A stretch of DNA of 64,000 nt from Oceanisphaera pacifica (GCF_017498065.1 NZ_JAGDFX010000011.1:62001-126000), one strand, 5' to 3'; counted from the first letter of the stretch, positions 1 to 8,864 are shown. Numbers and translations: made by a program. The notes: generated from the letters alone by a model not told the origin.

Positions 1-490
1 GTAATAATCTAAATTCGGTCGGCCCAAGCTCAAGCGTCTGTTCATTAGCCGTCACTCTATGAGTAACGGGGTCTAATTTAAGACCTTGTATTTCTATTGC
101 GTCATCTGCAGCCGTGGGCGCTACCCGGCGCAATACCGCATTCAGCCGAGATGTCAGCTCTTTAACGGAAAAGGGCTTAGTAATGTAATCATCTGCGCCG
201 ACATCTAGGCCGGTAATTTTATCTTCTTCTTCGGCACGGGCGGTAAGCATAATGACTGGTATTTGTCGGGTTAGCTCATTTTGCTTTAATTGTTTAATAA
301 ATTGAATACCGCTGCCGCCAGGTAACATCCAGTCTAATAAAATCAGTTCGGGGTAAGGCTCTTGTAGCATATCTACAGCTTGCTGATAATCCGCTGCAGG
401 GACTGGACTAAAGCCTTTTTGCTCTAGCATTAAACACACCATGTCGCGAATGGCAGTTTCATCTTCTACTACCAGAATTTTCCGTGTCAT
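1..490 (-). CDS. phoB: Phosphate regulon response regulator PhoB (partial, C-terminus cut by window edge)
   Basis: About 163 N-terminal residues are present and the frame runs off the left edge. The receiver domain is clear: acidic pair Asp10-Glu11, phospho-acceptor Asp53 in the stretch [11 protein letters not shown], then the conserved Thr (VIMLTAR) and Lys (DDYITKPF) of the CheY fold. A linker leads into the start of the winged-helix DNA-binding domain (LGPTEFRLL). The words [21 protein letters not shown] and [10 protein letters not shown] are typical of PhoB rather than OmpR or other family members. PhoB is phosphorylated by PhoR under phosphate starvation and binds Pho boxes. A Pho-box-like site lies about 47 bases upstream, consistent with the usual autoregulation. 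phoR would be expected beyond the window edge. Confidence 0.93.
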   Translation of the reverse strand, partial: MTRKILVVEDETAIRDMVCLMLEQKGFSPVPAADYQQAVDMLQEPYPELILLDWMLPGGSGIQFIKQLKQNELTRQIPVIMLTARAEEEDKITGLDVGADDYITKPFSVKELTSRLNAVLRRVAPTAADDAIEIQGLKLDPVTHRVTANEQTLELGPTEFRLL

Positions 491-536
491 TTCACTATCC
501 TTATAGCCGACCTTATGTATGACCATTATTAGCAAT

Positions 537-558
537 TAATGTGACACTTTTATGAATT
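537..558 (-). promoter_or_regulatory. Candidate Pho box upstream of phoB
   Basis: Read on the minus strand the site contains TTCATAAAAG followed directly by TGTCACATTA, two 11-base half-sites in direct orientation like the PhoB consensus (CTGTCATAAAT repeated). The second half carries a perfect TGTCA and the first keeps TCATAAAA. A TAATAA that could serve as a -10 element follows at the short distance typical of PhoB-activated promoters. It lies in the gap directly before the phoB start codon. Found by eye; the first half-site deviates from consensus. Confidence 0.55.
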
Positions 559-603
559 GGTGTCATTTGATGTTTATGATCCCCCTTGGGGAGCCGTCAG
601 CTT

Positions 604-890
604 TAAGACAAAAAAAGAGCTGGATTGCCGCGCTGCGCTCGCAAAGGCGAACAAAGAGCACTGTACGCTTTTGTTTTCGCTTAGCTCTTAACTGACAGCT
701 GAAAGCTGACAGCTAGCCGTATGCTGTAAGACAAACAAAGAGCTGGATTGCCGCGCTGTGCTCGCAAAGACGAACAAAGAGCACTGTACGCTTTACATTA
801 CATAAAAAAACGGCGCCAAGATGACTCTTGGCGCCGCTTTTGTTTTCGCTTAGCTCTTAACTGACAGCTTAAAGCTGACAGCTCGCCGTA
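604..890. repeat. Duplicated intergenic repeat block between nadA and phoB
   Basis: The gap holds two direct copies of a composite repeat (about 604-720 and 726-890). Each begins with AGACAAA and AGAGCTGGATTGCCGCGCT, passes through GAACAAAGAGCACTGTACGCTTT, and ends with TCGCTTAGCTCTTAACTGACAGCT. The right copy contains the nadA terminator between its two halves and the left copy lacks that segment. No coding potential is seen. Confidence 0.7.
804..842 (-). terminator. Rho-independent terminator of nadA
   Basis: A perfect 10-bp stem (CGGCGCCAAG pairing with CTTGGCGCCG, six-base loop) lies at 811-836. On the minus strand it is followed by a run of seven T. It sits about 55 bases downstream of the nadA stop. 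A shorter T run on the other side could give weak bidirectional action. Confidence 0.88.
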
Positions 891-895
891 AGGCG

Positions 896-1957
896 TTAGG
901 CATTACCTTTTACTTTCATCTTTAAATCTGCGGCAAAGTTCAGCATCCGCTCTAGGGGGATCATGGCCTTAATGCGCGTGGCTTCATCCACCTGAATTTC
1001 GTGGGTTTGGCCGCCAGTTAATAGTGCATCCCGGATCGCCTCTAGGCCATTCATGCCCATCCAAGGGCAGTTGGCACAGCTGCGGCAGGTGCCGCCGTTA
1101 CCACCGGTGGGTGCTGCCACCATTTCTTTATCGGGGCAAGCTTGCTGCATTTTATAAAAAATGCCTTGGTCGGTGGCCACAATCAGCTTTTTCTGGGGCA
1201 AGGTTTGCGCCGCTTTAATTAGCTGACTGGTTGAGCCAACCGCATCCGCCAGTGCGATAACAGCAGCAGGCGATTCAGGGTGAACTAATACCGCCGCATC
1301 GGGGTTTTGCGCTTTTAGCTCGGTAAGTGCTTTCGCTCTAAACTCATCGTGCACAATGCACGCCGCTTGCCAGCGCAGCATTTCAGTTCCGGTTTCTTTT
1401 TCAATGTAAGCGCCTAGGTGACGATCGGGGGCCCAAATAATTTTGTGGCCTTCACTGTCGAGGTGCTCCACTATTTCTAGCGCAATGCTCGAAGTAACCA
1501 CCCAATCGGCGCGAGCTTTTACCGCAGCCGAGGTATTGGCATACACCACTACGGTATGATCGGGGTGATTATCACAAAACTTAGTAAACTCATCAGCCGG
1601 GCAGCCTAAGTCGAGTGAACACTCGGCTTCTAAAGTAGGCATGAGTACGGTTTTTTCGGGGCTGAGTATTTTTGAGGTTTCGCCCATAAAGCGCACCCCA
1701 GCCACTATCAGAGTTTTGGCATCATGTTCTTTACCAAAACGAGCCATTTCTAGCGAGTCTGATACACAGCCGCCGGTTTCTTCTGCCAACGCCTGAATAA
1801 TAGGATCGGTATAATAGTGCGCCACTAGCACGGCATTGCGTGCCTTTAATAGTGCTTTAATTTCGGCTTTTAACTCCCGCTGCTGATCAACCGTCAGCGC
1901 AGCCGGCTTGGCGGGAAAGGGGTAATCAAATTCGTAAATATCAACAGCTTCAGTCAT
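896..1957 (-). CDS. nadA: Quinolinate synthase A
   Basis: NadA condenses iminoaspartate (from NadB) with dihydroxyacetone phosphate to give quinolinate, the first committed precursor of NAD. It is a cytoplasmic 4Fe-4S enzyme. The 353-residue product has the family's usual length. The three cluster cysteines fall at Cys113 ([10 protein letters not shown]), Cys200 (AACIVHDEF) and Cys297 (CRSCANCPW), the same positions as in the E. coli enzyme. The internal repeats that bind substrate (AHYYTDP, PDRHLG, HPESP) are visible. A sigma70-like promoter and a strong terminator frame it as a single-gene unit. The tRNA array and Tol-Pal cluster upstream reproduce the gene order around nadA in E. coli. Confidence 0.97.
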   Translation of the reverse strand: MTEAVDIYEFDYPFPAKPAALTVDQQRELKAEIKALLKARNAVLVAHYYTDPIIQALAEETGGCVSDSLEMARFGKEHDAKTLIVAGVRFMGETSKILSPEKTVLMPTLEAECSLDLGCPADEFTKFCDNHPDHTVVVYANTSAAVKARADWVVTSSIALEIVEHLDSEGHKIIWAPDRHLGAYIEKETGTEMLRWQAACIVHDEFRAKALTELKAQNPDAAVLVHPESPAAVIALADAVGSTSQLIKAAQTLPQKKLIVATDQGIFYKMQQACPDKEMVAAPTGGNGGTCRSCANCPWMGMNGLEAIRDALLTGGQTHEIQVDEATRIKAMIPLERMLNFAADLKMKVKGNA

Positions 1958-1998
1958 AACTTGTTCCAGTGTCCGTCCGGATTACGTCAAGGGCGGGT

Positions 1999-2027
1999 AT
2001 TATAGCGCGACCAGCGAAGTAACCCAA
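1999..2027 (-). promoter_or_regulatory. Sigma70-type promoter of nadA
   Basis: On the minus strand a TTGGGT -35 element and a perfect TATAAT -10 element are separated by 17 bases. The start codon of nadA is about 40 bases downstream of the -10. Found by eye. Confidence 0.65.
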
Positions 2028-2075
2028 ATCTAGTAAAACAAAGCCGGAAGCGTTCAAATACAAGAGACAAAAACG

Positions 2076-2094
2076 CAAAAATCCGCAGTGCGGC
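2076..2094 (-). terminator. Possible terminator of the tRNA operon
   Basis: On the minus strand a short GC-rich hairpin (CCGC, loop ACT, GCGG) is followed by A and five T. It lies 50-70 bases after the last tRNA and before the nadA promoter. The stem is short, so efficiency is uncertain. Confidence 0.4.
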
Positions 2095-2146
2095 TTGGGG
2101 GATAAAAATAATGTAAATAAAATAGCGAGGTGCAACAAAATGAGGA

Positions 2147-2222
2147 TGGTGGGGCATGCGGGATTCGAACCTGCGACCAATTGATTAAAAGTCAACTGCT
2201 CTACCAACTGAGCTAATGCCCC
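2147..2222 (-). tRNA. tRNA-Lys (TTT), copy 1
   Basis: 76 nt including an encoded CCA. Acceptor stem GGGGCAT/ATGCCCC, D-loop AGCTCAGTTGGTAGAGC, anticodon loop CTTTTAA (anticodon TTT) and T-loop GGTTCGAATCC are all present. It is the last gene of the ten-tRNA run, which is transcribed toward lower coordinates. Confidence 0.97.
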
Positions 2223-2268
2223 GATAAATCGGTATTGCTAACCGCCCTTAGGCAATTATTACTAAATA

Positions 2269-2344
2269 TGGTGGGTGATACTGGGCTCGAACCAGTGACC
2301 CCTTCCTTGTAAGGGAAGTGCTCTCCCAGCTGAGCTAATCACCC
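2269..2344 (-). tRNA. tRNA-Val (TAC), copy 1
   Basis: 76 nt with encoded CCA. Acceptor GGGTGAT/ATCACCC, D-loop AGCTCAGCTGGGAGAGC, anticodon loop CTTACAA (TAC), T-loop GGTTCGAGCCC. Belongs to the alternating Lys/Val array. Confidence 0.97.
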
Positions 2345-2386
2345 TGGGACTTGCTTAACACGCTTGTGCTACTAAGTAGCAAAAAC

Positions 2387-2462
2387 TGGTGGGGCATGCG
2401 GGATTCGAACCTGCGACCAATTGATTAAAAGTCAACTGCTCTACCAACTGAGCTAATGCCCC
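2387..2462 (-). tRNA. tRNA-Lys (TTT), copy 2
   Basis: Same sequence as copy 1, exactly 240 bases away from it. Anticodon loop CTTTTAA, encoded CCA. Confidence 0.97.
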
Positions 2463-2508
2463 GATAAATCGGTATTGCTAACCGCCCTTAGGCAGTTATT
2501 ACTAAATC

Positions 2509-2584
2509 TGGTGGGTGATACTGGGCTCGAACCAGTGACCCCTTCCTTGTAAGGGAAGTGCTCTCCCAGCTGAGCTAATCACCC
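2509..2584 (-). tRNA. tRNA-Val (TAC), copy 2
   Basis: Same sequence as Val copy 1 at a 240-base period. Anticodon loop CTTACAA, encoded CCA. Confidence 0.97.
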
Positions 2585-2626
2585 TGGGACTTGCTTAACA
2601 TGCTTATGCTACTAAGTAGCAAAAAC

Positions 2627-2702
2627 TGGTGGGGCATGCGGGATTCGAACCTGCGACCAATTGATTAAAAGTCAACTGCTCTACCAACTGAGCTAATGCC
2701 CC
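2627..2702 (-). tRNA. tRNA-Lys (TTT), copy 3
   Basis: Third identical Lys gene of the 240-base tandem unit. Anticodon TTT, encoded CCA. Confidence 0.97.
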
Positions 2703-2748
2703 GATAAATCGGTATTGCTAACCGCCCTTAGGCAGTTATTACTAAATC

Positions 2749-2824
2749 TGGTGGGTGATACTGGGCTCGAACCAGTGACCCCTTCCTTGTAAGGGAAGTG
2801 CTCTCCCAGCTGAGCTAATCACCC
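2749..2824 (-). tRNA. tRNA-Val (TAC), copy 3
   Basis: Third identical Val gene of the 240-base tandem unit. Anticodon TAC, encoded CCA. Confidence 0.97.
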
Positions 2825-2866
2825 TGGGACTTGCTTAACATGCTTATGCTACTAAGTAGCAAAAAC

Positions 2867-2942
2867 TGGTGGGGCATGCGGGATTCGAACCTGCGACCAA
2901 TTGATTAAAAGTCAACTGCTCTACCAACTGAGCTAATGCCCC
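2867..2942 (-). tRNA. tRNA-Lys (TTT), copy 4
   Basis: Fourth Lys gene of the 240-base tandem unit. Anticodon TTT, encoded CCA. Confidence 0.97.
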
Positions 2943-2988
2943 GATAAATCGGTATTGCTAACCGCCCTTAGGCAATTATTACTAAATA

Positions 2989-3064
2989 TGGTGGGTGATA
3001 CTGGGCTCGAACCAGTGACCCCTTCCTTGTAAGGGAAGTGCTCTCCCAGCTGAGCTAATCACCC
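2989..3064 (-). tRNA. tRNA-Val (TAC), copy 4
   Basis: Fourth Val gene of the tandem unit. Anticodon TAC, encoded CCA. The spacer on its upstream (higher-coordinate) side differs from the repeated spacers. Confidence 0.97.
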
Positions 3065-3119
3065 TGGGATTTTACTGTTACCGTTTAAGTCTTAGCACTA
3101 AACCATAACCTTTATAATT

Positions 3120-3195
3120 TGGTGGGTGATACTGGGCTCGAACCAGTGACCCCTTCCTTGTAAGGGAAGTGCTCTCCCAGCTGAGCTAATCACCC
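3120..3195 (-). tRNA. tRNA-Val (TAC), copy 5
   Basis: Identical Val gene outside the 240-base repeat, with unique flanking spacers. Two Val genes are therefore adjacent here (copies 5 and 4). Confidence 0.97.
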
Positions 3196-3229
3196 TGGGT
3201 ATTCTTATTGCCATTTTAACAGCAGTAAG

Positions 3230-3305
3230 TGGTGGGGCATGCGGGATTCGAACCTGCGACCAATTGATTAAAAGTCAACTGCTCTACCAACTGAGCTAAT
3301 GCCCC
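3230..3305 (-). tRNA. tRNA-Lys (TTT), copy 5
   Basis: First tRNA of the operon in transcription order. Anticodon TTT, encoded CCA. It lies just downstream of a good promoter. Confidence 0.97.
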
Positions 3306-3365
3306 AAATTTTCTTAATACGCCCGCAGATTTACTCTCTTAAAGCTCCCCTGCCAACGGCGGCCT

Positions 3366-3393
3366 ATAATACGGATTTAATTTCTCTGTGCAA
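3366..3393 (-). promoter_or_regulatory. Promoter of the tRNA operon
   Basis: On the minus strand TTGCAC, a 16-base spacer and TATTAT are followed by a GC-rich stretch (GGCCGCCG) like the discriminator of stringently controlled stable-RNA promoters. The first tRNA begins about 60 bases downstream. Found by eye. Confidence 0.6.
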
Positions 3394-3469
3394 CTGCTAA
3401 ATCAACATTTTATTCCGCTTGCTTAAAGAACGAGCACTCAAGACCATCAACAGAGATAATAAACGCGAT

Positions 3470-4255
3470 TTATAACTCAGCTAGGCTTTTTTTAGCCAAA
3501 GTGGCGGCAGCTGAATTCGCGTACTCACTGATCACTTGTTCAAAGCGCTGTTGAGCTTGGCCGTTATCATTTTGTTGTTGGGCAATTAACCCAAGTTTTA
3601 GCAGTGAGTCGGGCCGCTTATTGGATTTAGGGTAGGCACTAACTACACGAGAAAACTGTGACTTAGCTTGATCAAACCGTTGTTGCGAAAATAATAATTG
3701 CCCTAACCAGTAATGCGAATTAGGTACATAGCTTGATTTGGGATACTGGGTAATAAAGCGGGCAAAGGCAGGAATTGCAGCATCGTAGTCTTTGGCTTGT
3801 AGTACTAAGTTAACTGCATTGTCATAAGCCGCTTGTTCATCACCGTGAGCAGTGAGTGAGCCGCCAGCCTCGCCTGCACTGGCTTGCTGACGCTCTGAGC
3901 GTTGCTCATTATTGCTGTTAGACTCAGAAGCTTGGCTTGTGGAAGTTTTTTTTTGTGGCTTATCTGGTATCTCTTGCAGCTTAAGCAACACTTCACGTTG
4001 GCGATTAATGACTTGATCTAGACGATGGTTTTGCTCTTCTAACATGCCACGCAATTCACTTACTTCGCGTTGTAATGCGCTAAATTGACGTTGCTGAGCA
4101 ATTTGTATCTGGTTTTTAGCGTTGAAGGCCCGTTCCAACTCAGCCAGACGATCATTCACAGAGCCGCTGCTACCTACATTACTCACTGGCGCTTGTGCCA
4201 AGCAAGCCGTAGATAAAACAGCGGCCATTACAATGGCCGCTAATCTATAGGTCAT
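3470..4255 (-). CDS. cpoB: Cell division coordinator CpoB (YbgF)
   Basis: CpoB is a periplasmic protein that links the Tol-Pal machine to PBP1B peptidoglycan synthesis at the division septum. The 261-residue product begins with a signal peptide (hydrophobic stretch to about residue 19). A coiled-coil segment follows (roughly 30-95, rich in Q, L and R), then a low-complexity linker of S, Q, E and N (about 97-135). The C-terminal TPR-like repeats start near residue 140 (YDNAVNLVLQAKDYDAAIPAF, SHYWLGQLLFSQQRFDQAKSQF). It directly follows pal, as in E. coli. The N-terminal stretch STACLAQ contains a Cys but is not a convincing lipobox. Confidence 0.95.
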   Translation of the reverse strand: MTYRLAAIVMAAVLSTACLAQAPVSNVGSSGSVNDRLAELERAFNAKNQIQIAQQRQFSALQREVSELRGMLEEQNHRLDQVINRQREVLLKLQEIPDKPQKKTSTSQASESNSNNEQRSERQQASAGEAGGSLTAHGDEQAAYDNAVNLVLQAKDYDAAIPAFARFITQYPKSSYVPNSHYWLGQLLFSQQRFDQAKSQFSRVVSAYPKSNKRPDSLLKLGLIAQQQNDNGQAQQRFEQVISEYANSAAATLAKKSLAEL

Positions 4256-4270
4256 AAATCAATGTAAACC

Positions 4271-4804
4271 TTAATAAACAAGAACCGCACGACGGTTCTT
4301 AGAAAACGCAGATTCGGTATGCGAGGCATCCACTGGCTTTTCTTCGCCATAGCTCACTATGGCCAGCTGAGCCCCACTCACACCTAAACTCTGCAAGTAA
4401 CTGGTTACCGCCTTAGCACGACGCTCACCTAAGGCAATATTATATTCAGGGGTACCACGCTCATCGGCGTGCCCTTCAATTAAAATACTCACTGACGGGT
4501 TAGAACGCAAGAAATTGGCGTGCGCTTCTAACACTTGAGCATAATGACCACTCACTTCGTCTTGGTCAAATTCAAAGTAAATCACATTTTCACGGCGCAA
4601 AGCTTCATACTGCTCACGCATTTGCTCTTCGGCAGATGGAACACCGCCATTTTGAATACCACCGGTTTGCACGCCACCTTCTTGGTAACTGCCATCGGTA
4701 ACGCTACCCGTCATGGTTTCAGAATCACTGGTAGAGCTACAGGCTGCCAAGGTTAACATAGGGAGCGCAATAGCCAGACTTTGCAATAACTTTTTCATTT
4801 GCAT
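4271..4804 (-). CDS. pal: Peptidoglycan-associated lipoprotein Pal
   Basis: Pal is an outer-membrane lipoprotein whose OmpA-like domain binds diaminopimelate in peptidoglycan and, alternately, TolB. The product has a signal peptide ending in the lipobox LAAC with Cys at residue 22, then a Gly/Ser/Gln-rich linker. The OmpA domain runs from about residue 73 ([12 protein letters not shown]) and carries the peptidoglycan-binding signature [21 protein letters not shown]. An alternative start two codons in (MKKLLQ) gives the usual Pal N-terminus. The first ATG is kept because AGAGGAAA is spaced suitably before it. Gene order tolB-pal-cpoB is standard. Confidence 0.96.
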   Translation of the reverse strand: MQMKKLLQSLAIALPMLTLAACSSTSDSETMTGSVTDGSYQEGGVQTGGIQNGGVPSAEEQMREQYEALRRENVIYFEFDQDEVSGHYAQVLEAHANFLRSNPSVSILIEGHADERGTPEYNIALGERRAKAVTSYLQSLGVSGAQLAIVSYGEEKPVDASHTESAFSKNRRAVLVY

Positions 4805-4834
4805 AATGTGTATTTCCTCTCGTTTAGTATTAAA

Positions 4835-6133
4835 TTAATTAAGGTACGGTGACCATGCTGGTGCACGAACATCACCCTTTCGTACCGGAAGTCTAGCTTT
4901 AAAACGCCCATCCATAGACACCAAAGATAGCACTTGGCGGCCTTGATAAGTGGTACTGTAAATAATCATAGTGCCATTAGGTGCCGGACTTGGTGACTCA
5001 TCTAACTGTGTTTTAGTTAACACTTGTAGCTGGCCTCCGTCTAAGTCTTGGCGGGCAATACGATATTGACCTTGAGTGCGATTAACCAACACCATGCTAT
5101 CCCCACCATGGGTAATACGTGGCCCTAAATTAGTATCCCCTTGAAACGTCACTCGGCGCGTTTCGCCTGAATTAAGATCCGCCTTATATACCTGTGGCCG
5201 CCCGCCGCGTTCAGACACAAAATAAAGTGTTTTGCCATCAACGGACCAAGTCGGCTCTGTGTCTATACTGCGGTTATTGGTAATACGCCTTAATTGCTTA
5301 TTGGCTAAGGTCAGCACATACACTTCTGGCTGACCGTCTCGCGATAATACAAGTGCCAATTGCTTACCATCTGGCGACCATTGCGGTGCCCCATTTATGC
5401 CTTTTTGTGAACTCACCACTTGGCGTTGCTGGCTATAAATATCTTGCACTATAATTTCGGCTTTTTTATTCTCAAACGACACATAAGCCAGCTTGCGGCC
5501 ATCGGGTGACCAAGCCGGTGACATTAAAGGCTCGCGAGAGCGCAGCAATAACTGCTCATTAAAACCATCGTAGTCGGCAATCATTAACCGATAAGGAAAC
5601 TGTGCACCATGTTGTACATTCACATAAGCAATACGGGTTAAAAAGGCACCTTTAATGCCAGTTAGCTTTTCAAAAGCAATATCTGCCATACGATGCGCAT
5701 ATTGACGAAGTTGCGCCGCGGGTACGGTGGCGCTACGACTTTCTAGTAACTCAGCACCGTTTTTACCTAGTACATCCGCCAATTCAAAATGAATGCGATA
5801 TTGATCACCGGCTGCAGGCTCAATAGAGCCCACTAGCACGGCTTCTACTTGATGCGATCGCCATTGGCTGGCAACCAAGTCATCGGCCCGAGAGACCTGT
5901 TGTGGTAAGCGGTTGCGCTCTAACGGGCGAAAAATACCACTGTTGCGAAAATCATTGCTAATCACCTCAGCCAGATCTTTAGGTGCTTCGCCGCTGCCCG
6001 TCCATTGAAATGGCACGACAGCCACCGGGCGCGCACTATCGGTACCGCCGATAATTTCAATTTCAAAGGCCGCTTTTACAGGTGTTGTTAACAACAACAT
6101 TGGCAGCCATAACCCTATCCATCGTTTTATCAT
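4835..6133 (-). CDS. tolB: Tol-Pal system protein TolB
   Basis: TolB is the periplasmic partner that shuttles between Pal and the TolA/TolQR inner-membrane complex. The 432 residues start with a signal peptide (cleavage near VKA-AFEIEI, about residue 21). An N-terminal alpha/beta domain follows to about residue 160. A six-bladed beta-propeller comes next, with repeated WSPDG(K/R) words ([47 protein letters not shown]). Length matches E. coli TolB (430). The start is two bases from the tolA stop, indicating cotranscription. Confidence 0.97.
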   Translation of the reverse strand: MIKRWIGLWLPMLLLTTPVKAAFEIEIIGGTDSARPVAVVPFQWTGSGEAPKDLAEVISNDFRNSGIFRPLERNRLPQQVSRADDLVASQWRSHQVEAVLVGSIEPAAGDQYRIHFELADVLGKNGAELLESRSATVPAAQLRQYAHRMADIAFEKLTGIKGAFLTRIAYVNVQHGAQFPYRLMIADYDGFNEQLLLRSREPLMSPAWSPDGRKLAYVSFENKKAEIIVQDIYSQQRQVVSSQKGINGAPQWSPDGKQLALVLSRDGQPEVYVLTLANKQLRRITNNRSIDTEPTWSVDGKTLYFVSERGGRPQVYKADLNSGETRRVTFQGDTNLGPRITHGGDSMVLVNRTQGQYRIARQDLDGGQLQVLTKTQLDESPSPAPNGTMIIYSTTYQGRQVLSLVSMDGRFKARLPVRKGDVRAPAWSPYLN

Positions 6134-6135
6134 TA

Positions 6136-7287
6136 CTATAGCTCCGGTATCAGCGTTAGATTTGAGTTTTGTAGTTCTTTAATTAATGCAGGATCTTTAG
6201 GCATAGGCAAGGGGCTGGCTTTATTAATTGCCACCAAGGCTGAGCGACACACAGCACTGTCACCACTGATCACACTCGATTTAAGCACTAAGCCATCTTC
6301 TGCCAAACGCACATTAATTTTGCATTGTTTACCTAGCATGGGGCTGCTAACGGACCAGTTTCGCCTAACTTTCGCTTGAATGGCATTAACAGCCTGATCA
6401 ATCTCACCCTGTGAAGGCGGCTTAGGGGCACTGCTATTACCCAAGTCATCGCCCATTAAACTTTCCAGATCTGCCAAAGCTTTGTCACTGGCGGCTTTCT
6501 TGGCCTCAGCCGCTTTCTTGGCCTCAGCCACTTTCTTGGCCTCAGCCGCTTTCTTGGCCTCAGCCGCTTTCTTAGCCTCAGCCGCTTTCTTGGCCTCAGC
6601 CACTTTCTTGGCCTCAGCCACTTTCTTGGCCTCAGCCGCTTTCTTGGCCTCAGCCGCTTTCTTAGCCTCAGCCGCTTTCTTAGCCTCAGCCGCTTTCTTG
6701 GCCTCAGCCGCTTTCTTAGCCTCAGCCGCTTTCTTGGCCTCAGCCGCTTTCTTAGCCTCAGCCGCTTTTTTAGCCTCAGCCGCTTTTTTAGCCTCAGCCG
6801 CTTTTTTAGCCTCAGCCGCTTTCTTGACTTCTGCCGCTTTTTTAGCCTCAGCGGCTTTCTTCGCTTCGGCGGCCTTTTTAGCGGCTTCTGCTTGGCGTTG
6901 TTCTATCACCTGCTCTCGCTCGGCTTGGGCTTTAGCTTGTTCAGCTGCTAGCGTTGCTTGCTGTTCAGCAAGGCGAGCCGCTTCTGCTGCTTGCTCTTGT
7001 TCAATGGCATCTTGCTCTGCCTTTACTTGGGCTTCACGCTCTGCTTCAGCCTGTGCCTGCTCTTGGGCGGTGTCTTGTGCTTGCTTGGCGCGCATCTCTT
7101 CTAAACGCTTAGCTTGCTGAGCCACCATGCCATCATCAATCATGGTGGCTTCAATAATAGACACCGACTGTGTGGGTCGTTTAGGTGCCTTAACATCGAT
7201 GCCAATTAACAACACAGCCCCCACCAGCAAATGCAGCGCCAGTGAGATAATCACCGCTTTTTTGATACCGCTTTGCTTTGTCATCAC
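6136..7287 (-). CDS. tolA: Cell envelope integrity protein TolA
   Basis: TolA spans the periplasm, anchored by one N-terminal membrane segment (about residues 11-30), and transmits force from TolQR to Pal/TolB. The middle domain is a long charged helix. It starts with Glu/Gln/Ala-rich sequence (about 45-135) and continues with about twenty tandem copies of the six-residue word AKKAAE, a few reading AKKVAE. The C-terminal domain III (about 290-383) has the conserved features [11 protein letters not shown] and a Cys pair (GKQCKINV and SAVCRSAL). Family members vary widely in the helical domain. Copy number here may also vary between strains because the DNA is an 18-bp tandem repeat. Confidence 0.96.
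   Translation of the reverse strand: MMTKQSGIKKAVIISLALHLLVGAVLLIGIDVKAPKRPTQSVSIIEATMIDDGMVAQQAKRLEEMRAKQAQDTAQEQAQAEAEREAQVKAEQDAIEQEQAAEAARLAEQQATLAAEQAKAQAEREQVIEQRQAEAAKKAAEAKKAAEAKKAAEVKKAAEAKKAAEAKKAAEAKKAAEAKKAAEAKKAAEAKKAAEAKKAAEAKKAAEAKKAAEAKKAAEAKKVAEAKKVAEAKKAAEAKKAAEAKKAAEAKKVAEAKKAAEAKKAASDKALADLESLMGDDLGNSSAPKPPSQGEIDQAVNAIQAKVRRNWSVSSPMLGKQCKINVRLAEDGLVLKSSVISGDSAVCRSALVAINKASPLPMPKDPALIKELQNSNLTLIPEL
6487..6890. repeat. 18-bp tandem repeat within tolA
   Basis: The word GCCTCAGCCGCTTTCTTG (and close variants with TTTTTA or CACTTT) repeats about twenty times in register with the AKKAAE peptide repeat. Synonymous variants (CTTGG or CTTAG) are scattered along the array. The repeat also creates a long meaningless antisense frame. 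Confidence 0.93.
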
Positions 7288-7291
7288 AAGG

Positions 7292-7720
7292 CTACGACTC
7301 CGCCGGTTGTGTCATTAATCCTACGCTGGGTACGCCGGCTGCCTTTAGCGTAGCCATCAGCTGAATAATCACGTCGTAACGCACACTGGCATCCCCTTTA
7401 ACCACCACAGGCGCGTTAGGAGTAATCTTTAACTGTGCCATCACCATGTCTGATAATGCGAGTAAATCGACCGCCTCGTTCAGATTATCGCCTATATCCA
7501 AAAAGTAGTTTCCGTTTGCATCCACAGAGGCGACTAAGGGGGGGTCACTGTCTTCTGGCATCATTTCGGCTTCGGCCTGGGGTAGATCGACATTTACCCC
7601 TTGGGTGATCACGGGTGCCGTGGCCATAAAAATAATCAACAGCACCAACATGACATCAATATAGGGCACCACGTTGATTTCGGCCACGCTTTTACGACGA
7701 CGACGCTGATAACGCTGCAT
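7292..7720 (-). CDS. tolR: Tol-Pal system protein TolR
   Basis: TolR is an ExbD-family inner-membrane protein that works with TolQ as a proton-driven motor. The 142-residue product has a basic N-terminus (RYQRRRRKS), then AEINVVPYIDVMLVLLIIFMAT. That stretch is the single membrane helix with the proton-path aspartate of the family (YIDVMLVLL). The periplasmic C-terminal domain follows. The start codon overlaps the tolQ stop region at 7720, the usual translational coupling. Confidence 0.97.
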   Translation of the reverse strand: MQRYQRRRRKSVAEINVVPYIDVMLVLLIIFMATAPVITQGVNVDLPQAEAEMMPEDSDPPLVASVDANGNYFLDIGDNLNEAVDLLALSDMVMAQLKITPNAPVVVKGDASVRYDVIIQLMATLKAAGVPSVGLMTQPAES

Positions 7721-8400
7721 TATGGTTTACCTGCCGCCACTTGGCGGTTAAGAATGGCTGAAAATTCATCCATAAAGTTCGCTAAATTATTTTCTTGGCG
7801 CTCTACTTGATAACCAAAGCGGTTATAGGCAATCACCGCAGGAATAGCCGCAAACAAGCCCAAAGCGGTTGCAATTAATGCCTCGGCAATACCGGGGGCG
7901 ACCATAGATAAAGTCGCTTGTTTCACTTCTGCCAGAGCAATAAAGGCATTCATAATGCCCCAAACCGTACCAAACAAACCAATATAAGGACTAATAGAGC
8001 CAATGGTCGCCAACATAGACAAGTTGGTTTCTAAGCGATCCACCTCACGAGACAAAGCCACTCGCATAGTACGGTAGGTCCCTTCTAGTAAGCTTTCTTG
8101 GCTGCGGCCTTGTTTTTGCAAACGCACAAACTCTTTAAAGCCGGAGTAAAATACTTGCTCCATGCCCGCAAGATTATCGCGACGCGCATTGCTCTCGTGA
8201 TATAGGCGACTTAAGTCGGCACCAGACCAAAACTTATCTTCAAATGCTTCTGAAGCGCGCTGTGCCGAAACCAATACTTTGCGACGATTAATGATCATCG
8301 CCCACGACAAAATAGACATGGCCATTAATAGCAACATCACAAATTTCACCAGTAAACTGGCTTGTAAGAAAAGACCTAAAAATGATATGTCAGCATGCAC
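7720..8400 (-). CDS. tolQ: Tol-Pal system protein TolQ
   Basis: TolQ is an ExbB/MotA-family proton channel subunit of the Tol motor. The 226 residues contain three membrane segments: about 14-36 ([18 protein letters not shown]), about 135-155 (the conserved [20 protein letters not shown]) and about 165-195 ([21 protein letters not shown]). The last two hold the polar residues that face TolR. It overlaps ybgC by 11 bases, so ybgC-tolQRAB-pal-cpoB is one operon. Confidence 0.97.
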   Translation of the reverse strand: MHADISFLGLFLQASLLVKFVMLLLMAMSILSWAMIINRRKVLVSAQRASEAFEDKFWSGADLSRLYHESNARRDNLAGMEQVFYSGFKEFVRLQKQGRSQESLLEGTYRTMRVALSREVDRLETNLSMLATIGSISPYIGLFGTVWGIMNAFIALAEVKQATLSMVAPGIAEALIATALGLFAAIPAVIAYNRFGYQVERQENNLANFMDEFSAILNRQVAAGKP

Positions 8401-8800
8401 CTGATATTACTCCCATTAGCGGCTTAGGAATGGCAAAGGGTTTCATTTTTTCTATTTGAACGCAGGCAATCAGTACACTTGCTCGCGCTAATACATGGCC
8501 TGCTTCATCTAACACCTCTTGTTCAAACACCATAGAGGCACGTTTTAACTGTGTCACCTTAACGGTCACGGTCAATAACGCATTAAAGCGGCCTGGCTTT
8601 TGCAGATCAAGTTCAACCTTACGCACCACAAATGCCACGCCTTCAGCTAACAGGGTATCTTGTTCAACCCCTAAGCTTCGTAGCCATTCGGTGCGGGCTC
8701 TTTCCATGTATTTCAAATAATTAGCGTTATAAACAATACCACCGGCATCGGTATCTTCGTAGTAAATGCGCACCGGCCAGTTAAAGACTGTATTAGACAT
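8390..8800 (-). CDS. ybgC: Acyl-CoA thioester hydrolase YbgC
   Basis: YbgC is a hot-dog-fold thioesterase acting on acyl-CoA or acyl-ACP. It is the conserved first gene of the tol-pal operon. The 136-residue product has the 4-hydroxybenzoyl-CoA thioesterase signature [26 protein letters not shown] (catalytic Asp in DTDAGG) near the N-terminus and the usual length. On the minus strand a TATAGT lies about 55 bases upstream as a possible -10, but no clear -35 was seen. Confidence 0.95.
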   Translation of the reverse strand: MSNTVFNWPVRIYYEDTDAGGIVYNANYLKYMERARTEWLRSLGVEQDTLLAEGVAFVVRKVELDLQKPGRFNALLTVTVKVTQLKRASMVFEQEVLDEAGHVLARASVLIACVQIEKMKPFAIPKPLMGVISGAC

Positions 8801-8864
8801 AATTCAATTAGCCATAAGGGGCCACAAAGGTGCGCTTACTATACCTCAGGCAAATTTAGGAAAG

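Larger units (their letters stand above)
2147..3064 (-). repeat. Tandem array of a 240-bp tRNA-Lys/tRNA-Val unit (four copies)
   Basis: Lys genes start at 2147, 2387, 2627 and 2867, and Val genes at 2269, 2509, 2749 and 2989, so both follow an exact 240-base period. The spacers are nearly identical too, with a few substitutions. Units 1 and 4 share one variant of the Lys-Val spacer and units 2 and 3 share another. The spacers carry small hairpins (GCTAC-TTA-GTAGC and CCGAT-TT-ATCGG) that may matter for processing. Confidence 0.93.

Noticed and set aside
1950-2207. 85-codon minus-strand frame
   Set aside because: Begins inside tRNA-Lys copy 1 and crosses the nadA promoter; chance frame.
6482-7120. 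Long plus-strand frame made of Ala, Phe, Leu, Ser repeats
   Set aside because: It is the antisense shadow of the tolA 18-bp repeat; low complexity, no ribosome site and fully overlapped by a well-supported gene.
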